Assembly: GCA_964401855.1 (NCBI GenBank)
Contig: CAYOAF010000262.1
Span: forward strand, 1-8,553
From: CAJWBT01 sp964401855
GTDB lineage: Bacteria; Chloroflexota; Dehalococcoidia; Lucifugimonadales; UBA3495
Length of the DNA: 8,553 bases
Reading direction: 5' to 3'
Below, piece after piece: positions 5,165 to 8,553 of the stretch (position 1 is its first letter; every line of letters begins with the position of its first letter). The notes under the pieces are model-generated. The model was not told the DNA's origin. It saw nothing but the letters and a program-made list of their open reading frames with translations, and ran no database searches. The position numbers were made by a program, and so were the translations under genes.

Positions 5165-5858
5165 CGCTCTCAGGCTGCTGGCTGCGGTACGTGCTTTTCA
5201 GCAAGGTTTCAGCTTTTCGGGCCGCCTCGGCCCGGTGGCTGATCAGGGTCTTTTCTTCCAGGGAAAGCTGGGCCATGGTCAAGCCATGGGATGGCAGGTA
5301 GAACACCGTATCGTAGCCGAATCCCCCTTCGCCTTGAGGCTCGTATTGTATCACTCCCGCCACCGCACCGGCCACCAGGACCAAGGCCCCCGCCCTTTCC
5401 GCTGCCGACCCAGGCGCCCCCCCCCTTGCGGGGGGGGGGCTAGGGGGTGTCGCGACAGCAATAACGCACCGGAACCGGGCGGTGCGCCGTTCCCAGGGCA
5501 CACCTCTCAGGTTGCGCAGCAGCAAGTCAACCCGTTCCCGGTCGTCCTTATACCTGCGACGGGGACCTGAGGAGGATTCCTCTCCGTAGCGGGCGGAGCG
5601 GACGCCGGGCTCTCCTCCCAACGCGGCGACCTCCAGTCCCGAATCGTCCGCCAGGGTCAGTATTTCGCCGAGGGCGGCATAGGTGCAGGCTTTGAGCCGG
5701 GCGTTCTCCTCGAAGGTCTGTCCCGTCTCCTCCACTTCTTCGGTGATCCCCAGGTCTTCCAGGGAGACCAACTCATGGGGGGTGTCCCGGAATAGCCGGC
5801 GGTACTCCCGTACCTTCCCCGGGTTTCGCGTGGCGATCAGAAGTCTTGGCTGAGGCAC
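5160..5858 (-). CDS. rdgB: XTP/dITP pyrophosphatase (RdgB/HAM1 family)
   Basis: This is a 232-aa Ham1-like enzyme that hydrolyses dITP, XTP and related non-canonical purine triphosphates to monophosphates in the cytoplasm. Motifs in order are ATRNPGKVREY (9-19), ETGQTFEENA (44-53), LADDSGLEVAALGG (69-82; the Asp pair includes the catalytic base), GVRSARY (85-91), GGFGYDTVFY (178-187) and LSLEEKTLISHRAEA (198-212). It is 25-35 residues longer than usual. Part of this is an insertion at about 137-156, rich in Pro, Gly and Ala, encoded by a C/G palindrome. Part is the C-terminal tail ending in a heptad repeat. Translation starts at GTG 5858 (MPQPRLLIATRN), with GGAG very close and AGGAAG further upstream. 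It lies 48 nt after the dehydrogenase gene and 39 nt before moaA. Confidence 0.95.
   Translation of the reverse strand: MPQPRLLIATRNPGKVREYRRLFRDTPHELVSLEDLGITEEVEETGQTFEENARLKACTYAALGEILTLADDSGLEVAALGGEPGVRSARYGEESSSGPRRRYKDDRERVDLLLRNLRGVPWERRTARFRCVIAVATPPSPPPARGGAPGSAAERAGALVLVAGAVAGVIQYEPQGEGGFGYDTVFYLPSHGLTMAQLSLEEKTLISHRAEAARKAETLLKSTYRSQQPESG
5416..5440. repeat. GC palindrome inside rdgB (C9-TTGC-G10)
   Basis: Nine C (5417-5425), TTGC, then ten G (5430-5439) form a near-perfect hairpin. The flanking GCTAGGGGG continues the G/C-rich asymmetry. On the minus strand it encodes about SPPPARGGA within the extra segment of RdgB, and the frame is kept. The CCGCAAGG-like core resembles small GC-rich dispersed palindromes of many bacterial genomes. 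The homopolymers are prone to slippage and to sequencing error. Confidence 0.75.
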
Positions 5859-5906
5859 TCCAACTCTACTTCCTAACTGATGATTTTGATTTCGACTAAG
5901 CTCAAT

Positions 5907-6791
5907 CTAGCACGAAGACTCGCCGGCCGATTCCTCCAGCAGGAGAAGAAGGCTGGCGAGGGTGGTGTTCTCCGGCCAGCCGTCGGCAAGCCTCTGAAAC
6001 ACGTCGAGGGCCATGTCTCCCGCCGGAAGCGGGGCAGCTACTTCCCCGGCCACCCCATGGGCCAGGGCCAGGTCTTTGAGGAAGATCTGCACCAGCGAGC
6101 TATTTGAGCTGAATTGCCGGGCCAGCAACGAGGGCCCAATGGCATCAAGCACGTAGCTCTGCCCCGAGCTTTTGCCCATAACGTCCAGCAGGACCTTCGG
6201 ATCCGCGCCTAGCCGGACGCCCAAGTTGAACGACTCAGCGGCCCCAACGGTGTTGATTGCCAGGGCTAAATTGTTGGCCAGTTTGACGGCACTGGCCATA
6301 CCCGAAGGCCCCAAATGAAATACGTTGCTGCCCAGGGCCTGGAACACAGGGAGGGCTGTTTCATAGGCTTCCCGCCGGCCCGCCACCATCACGGTCAGTT
6401 TCCCCGCCAGCGCCCGCCCCGTTCCGCCGCTCACCGGAGCGTCGAGGAATAGCGCACCCCGGGCTTCGGCCGCGCTGGCGATCTTCCTGGATGTGGCGGG
6501 GCCAACGGTGCTGTGGTCAGCGAGCACCTGGCCGCTGCGGGCGTTGGCGACGATGCCCTCCCCCCCCAAGAACACTTCTTCCACTGTATGCACGTCGGGA
6601 AGGCAGGTGAGCACGATGTCCGTTGTTTGAGTAATCTCGGCCGCTGAAGCGGCAGCCGAGGCCCCAAGTTGCACCATCACCTCTACCTTCCTCCGGCTTC
6701 GATTGTGAACGGTGAGCTGAATCCCGGCCTTCAGCAAAGATTTGGCCATGGGCATGCCGATGTCTCCCAAGCCGATGAACCCTACCTTCAT
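5907..6791 (-). CDS. NAD(P)-dependent beta-hydroxyacid dehydrogenase (3-hydroxyisobutyrate dehydrogenase / GlxR family)
   Basis: This 294-aa protein of typical length oxidises a beta-hydroxyacid or reduces the semialdehyde; the exact substrate cannot be read from sequence. The N-terminal Rossmann domain starts with KVGFIGLGDIGMPMAKSLL (GxGxxG at 7-12). VHNRSRRK (28-35) at the end of beta-2 has basic residues that would suit NADP. DHSTVGPATSR (92-102) and the substrate loop DAPVSGGTGRA (117-127) follow. The helical C-terminal domain carries catalytic K170 in VKLANNLALA and the KDL motif (K239-D240). ATG 6791 is preceded by a strong AGGAGG five bases upstream, the best ribosome binding site on this strand. 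It is therefore likely the first gene of the operon with rdgB, moaA and rnhA-moaC. No link to molybdenum cofactor synthesis is evident. Confidence 0.93.
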   Translation of the reverse strand: MKVGFIGLGDIGMPMAKSLLKAGIQLTVHNRSRRKVEVMVQLGASAAASAAEITQTTDIVLTCLPDVHTVEEVFLGGEGIVANARSGQVLADHSTVGPATSRKIASAAEARGALFLDAPVSGGTGRALAGKLTVMVAGRREAYETALPVFQALGSNVFHLGPSGMASAVKLANNLALAINTVGAAESFNLGVRLGADPKVLLDVMGKSSGQSYVLDAIGPSLLARQFSSNSSLVQIFLKDLALAHGVAGEVAAPLPAGDMALDVFQRLADGWPENTTLASLLLLLEESAGESSC

Positions 6792-7044
6792 GCCGTCCTC
6801 CTGTAACTGGGCGAGCTCGAATATCGGGCGTTTCCCGGATTGTGTTTCGCAATTAAGGACGCTGGCGCTGTGTGATCAACGGACTCGGCATACATCCTAC
6901 CAGCGAATGGCGCAACGCAAACAGCCCTCGGTGTCCCTCTTCAGAAATGGGGGTTTCGGAGATTGTGCGGCATTTCGCTACCAGGCTGACCTTTTCCTAT
7001 GTTATACTTCGGCCTCGAACGTCGCTCATGCTGGGTCGAGGCAG
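6792..7044. promoter_or_regulatory. Divergent intergenic region between dehydrogenase operon and nuo operon
   Basis: This is 253 bp without a gene, and promoters for both operons should lie here. On the plus strand, TATACT at 7003-7008 is a good -10-like hexamer 36 nt before the nuoA ATG, but I find no -35 at normal spacing. On the minus strand only weak candidates exist, such as TTGATC followed 17 bp later by TTAATT. The nuoA reading frame is open back to 6742, but the translation there does not resemble NuoA. I see no operators or repeats. Confidence 0.4.
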
Positions 7045-7428
7045 ATGCTAGACGATTACTTCCGGCAGTACGGCCTGATTGCCATCTTCATCGTCGTCTC
7101 CTTCCTCGTACCCGCTGGCATGGTGATGATCTCCTGGGTCCTGTCCTGCCTGGGGGTCCGGCCCAACAACCTCACTCCCGTCAAGTTAGAAACTTATGAG
7201 TGCGGCATGGAGTCATTGGGCGGCCGTTGGAACCGGTTCAACTTCAGATACTATACGTTCACGATCCTGTTTGTCATCTTCGACGTCGAGGTGATATTCC
7301 TTTATCCTTGGGCGGCCAAATTCTCGCAGTTGAAGCTGTTTGCCCTCATCGAGATGGCGGTCTTCGTCATGGTCCTGCTGGTAGCTTGGGCTTACGCCTG
7401 GCGCAAGCGGGACCTCGAGTGGGTATAA
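7045..7428 (+). CDS. nuoA: NADH-quinone oxidoreductase subunit A
   Basis: This 127-aa membrane subunit of complex I helps connect the peripheral arm to the proton-pumping arm. There are three transmembrane helices, at about 10-33, 67-89 and 98-118. The first loop contains ETYECG (Cys53), the family's conserved quinone-site loop. The second helix region has FNFRYYTFTILFVIFDVEVI with the two conserved acidic residues D80 and E82. The ATG at 7045 gives the normal NuoA N-terminus (MLDDYFRQYGLIAIF) and has GAGG three bases upstream. The frame is open further upstream, but that part is not NuoA-like. nuoB follows after 6 nt, the standard nuoABC order. Confidence 0.95.
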   Translation: MLDDYFRQYGLIAIFIVVSFLVPAGMVMISWVLSCLGVRPNNLTPVKLETYECGMESLGGRWNRFNFRYYTFTILFVIFDVEVIFLYPWAAKFSQLKLFALIEMAVFVMVLLVAWAYAWRKRDLEWV

Positions 7429-7434
7429 GGGATT

Positions 7435-8136
7435 ATGGCTTTAGAGATTCCCACCGGTGACGGACCGCTGAATACCAGGACCTGGGAGATCGACCGGGAC
7501 GAGGGGCGCACCGTCCAGCACCTGAAGGACACCTCCTCCGAACCCCTCGCCGAGCCCTTGATCAAGGTTCCCGAAGACCTGAAAGGCAGCCTGGTGGTGA
7601 CCTCGGTGGACGCCTTGGTCAACTGGGGCCGCAAGTCGGCCCTCTGGCCAGTGACCTTCGGGCTGGCCTGCTGCGCCTTCGAGATGATGGCCGCCGCCAT
7701 GGGCCGGTTCGACCTCGCCCGCTTCGGCATGGAGGTCTTCCGTGCCTCCCCCAGGCAGGCCGACCTGATGATTGTGGCCGGTACCGTGACCTGGAAGATG
7801 GCCCCGGCGATTCGCCGGATCTACGACCAGATGGGCGACCCCAAATGGGTCATCTCCATGGGGGTCTGCGCCACCAGTGGCGGACCATACTACGGTTCTT
7901 ACAGCGTGGTGCCCGGCGTGGACCATATTGTTCCGGTCGATGTCTACGTTCCCGGTTGTCCGCCCCGGCCCGACGCCTTGATCTACGGGATCATGGCCCT
8001 CCACGAGAAAATCAAGAAACAGCGCAACCTGGACAATCTCCCCCAATTCCCTCTGTCCCGGAAAAAGGAAACGAAAAACCCTCTCTCCAACGGGAATGCC
8101 GGCCGCAGGTCATCTGCCTCCGGGGGGGATAACTGA
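7435..8136 (+). CDS. nuoB: NADH-quinone oxidoreductase subunit B
   Basis: This 233-aa peripheral-arm subunit (PSST homologue) binds iron-sulfur cluster N2, the last electron carrier before quinone. All four ligands are visible: the adjacent C79-C80 in GLACCAFEMM, C145 in SMGVCATSGG and C175 in VPGCPPRPD. VNWGRKSALWP and FRASPRQADLMIVAGT are signature segments. The N-terminal extension of about 55 residues is polar and slightly longer than in E. coli. The C-terminal tail after about 195 is low-complexity, with basic, Ser and Gly residues. The ATG at 7435 has AAGG five bases upstream. The stop TGA overlaps the nuoC ATG (TGATG), indicating translational coupling. Confidence 0.97.
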   Translation: MALEIPTGDGPLNTRTWEIDRDEGRTVQHLKDTSSEPLAEPLIKVPEDLKGSLVVTSVDALVNWGRKSALWPVTFGLACCAFEMMAAAMGRFDLARFGMEVFRASPRQADLMIVAGTVTWKMAPAIRRIYDQMGDPKWVISMGVCATSGGPYYGSYSVVPGVDHIVPVDVYVPGCPPRPDALIYGIMALHEKIKKQRNLDNLPQFPLSRKKETKNPLSNGNAGRRSSASGGDN

Positions 8137-8553
8137 TGGCGGTCCAATACCTGGAAGGGCAGTATTTGGCGGACCGGCTGGAAGATGGGGCCCTCGGTTC
8201 GGTCGAAGGTTGGGCCGGCGGCTCGGTTTGGGTCAAACCGTCCTTGGTAGAGGACGTGGCGCGCTTTCTACGGGACGACCCGGAATTGGACTTCCAGTTT
8301 TTGAATTCCATCAGCGCCGTCGATTTCATCGAGCACTTTGAGGTGGTTTATCATCTGACCTCGCTGCGGCGGCAGCATGCCGCGGTGGTGAAGGCCAGGG
8401 TATACGGCAGGGAGGATCTGTCTCTTCCCTCCGTCTACCACGTCTGGCGCGGCGCTAACTTCCAAGAACGGGAGATCTGGGACTTGATGGGTATCCATTT
8501 TGAAGGCCACCCCAACATGAAGCGGATCATGTTGTGGGAAGGTTTTGAAGGTC
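8136..8553 (+). CDS. nuoC: NADH-quinone oxidoreductase subunit C (partial, runs off right edge)
   Basis: The first 139 codons of the 30-kDa complex I subunit, which sits next to NuoD in the peripheral arm. The ATG overlaps the nuoB stop. The fold-typical strands are seen in FLNSISAVDFIEHFEVVYHL and AAVVKARVYG. The family signature is present near the end as WRGANFQEREIWDLMGIHF followed by EGHPNMKRIMLW. No stop before the window edge. The remaining part, often a short C-terminal tail or a NuoD fusion, cannot be judged. Confidence 0.95.
   Translation, partial: MAVQYLEGQYLADRLEDGALGSVEGWAGGSVWVKPSLVEDVARFLRDDPELDFQFLNSISAVDFIEHFEVVYHLTSLRRQHAAVVKARVYGREDLSLPSVYHVWRGANFQEREIWDLMGIHFEGHPNMKRIMLWEGFEG

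Noticed and set aside
4560..5570. 336-aa open frame on the plus strand opposite moaA and rdgB
   Set aside because: Antisense shadow of two certain genes, without recognisable domains.
6742..7044. Longer nuoA start upstream of 7045
   Set aside because: The extra ~100 residues are Arg/Ser-rich, unlike NuoA, and the ATG at 7045 gives the family N-terminus with its own GAGG.

Overview
The window is GC-rich and reads as bacterial chromosome: a CCA-encoding tRNA, tight same-strand operons and 14-subunit-type complex I genes. The protein style (NuoA/NuoB, the RNase H-MoaC fusion, the small hypothetical protein) would fit an uncultured Chloroflexota (Dehalococcoidia-like) genome. That placement is an impression from sequence, not a search result, and I hold it at about 0.5.

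Layout. (1) 1-1290, minus strand: the end of a probable integrated element. It holds a tyrosine recombinase directly downstream of an elongator tRNA-Met gene, the classic attachment-site arrangement. The recombinase frame is intact, but the nucleophilic Tyr aligns with Cys and the HxxR His with Arg. (2) 1289-1441, minus: tRNA-Met(CAT) with a good upstream promoter. (3) 1518-2084, plus: a 129-aa hypothetical protein followed with no spacing by a 58-aa ORF. (4) 2179-6791, minus: a probable operon, read 5' to 3' as beta-hydroxyacid dehydrogenase, RdgB/HAM1 nucleotide pyrophosphatase, MoaA, an RNase HI-MoaC fusion, and an MBL-fold hydrolase broken by one in-frame TGA. (5) 6792-7044: divergent intergenic region. 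(6) 7045-8553, plus: nuoA, nuoB and a nuoC that runs off the window.

How the genes work together. MoaA and the MoaC domain perform the two consecutive steps from GTP to cyclic pyranopterin monophosphate, the first stage of molybdenum cofactor synthesis. MoaC is joined to a complete RNase HI whose catalytic residues are all present. RdgB clears non-canonical purine nucleotides. The nuo genes start a complex I operon on the opposite strand.

Inserted material. A 7-bp repeat family (CTATCAG on the plus strand) occurs three times in and beside the moa genes. Read on the minus strand it carries TGA/TAG codons that reach every frame within a few units, and it supplies the stop codon of rdgB. Two of the arrays, in opposite orientation, bracket a roughly 300-bp spacer between moaA and rnhA-moaC. 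That spacer contains a start-less fragment resembling the PD-(D/E)XK region of type I restriction HsdR N-terminal domains. A C9-TTGC-G10 palindrome has also been accommodated in frame inside rdgB. Overall, housekeeping genes here have been invaded by small repeats and gene debris, while the integrase and the MBL gene show signs of decay.
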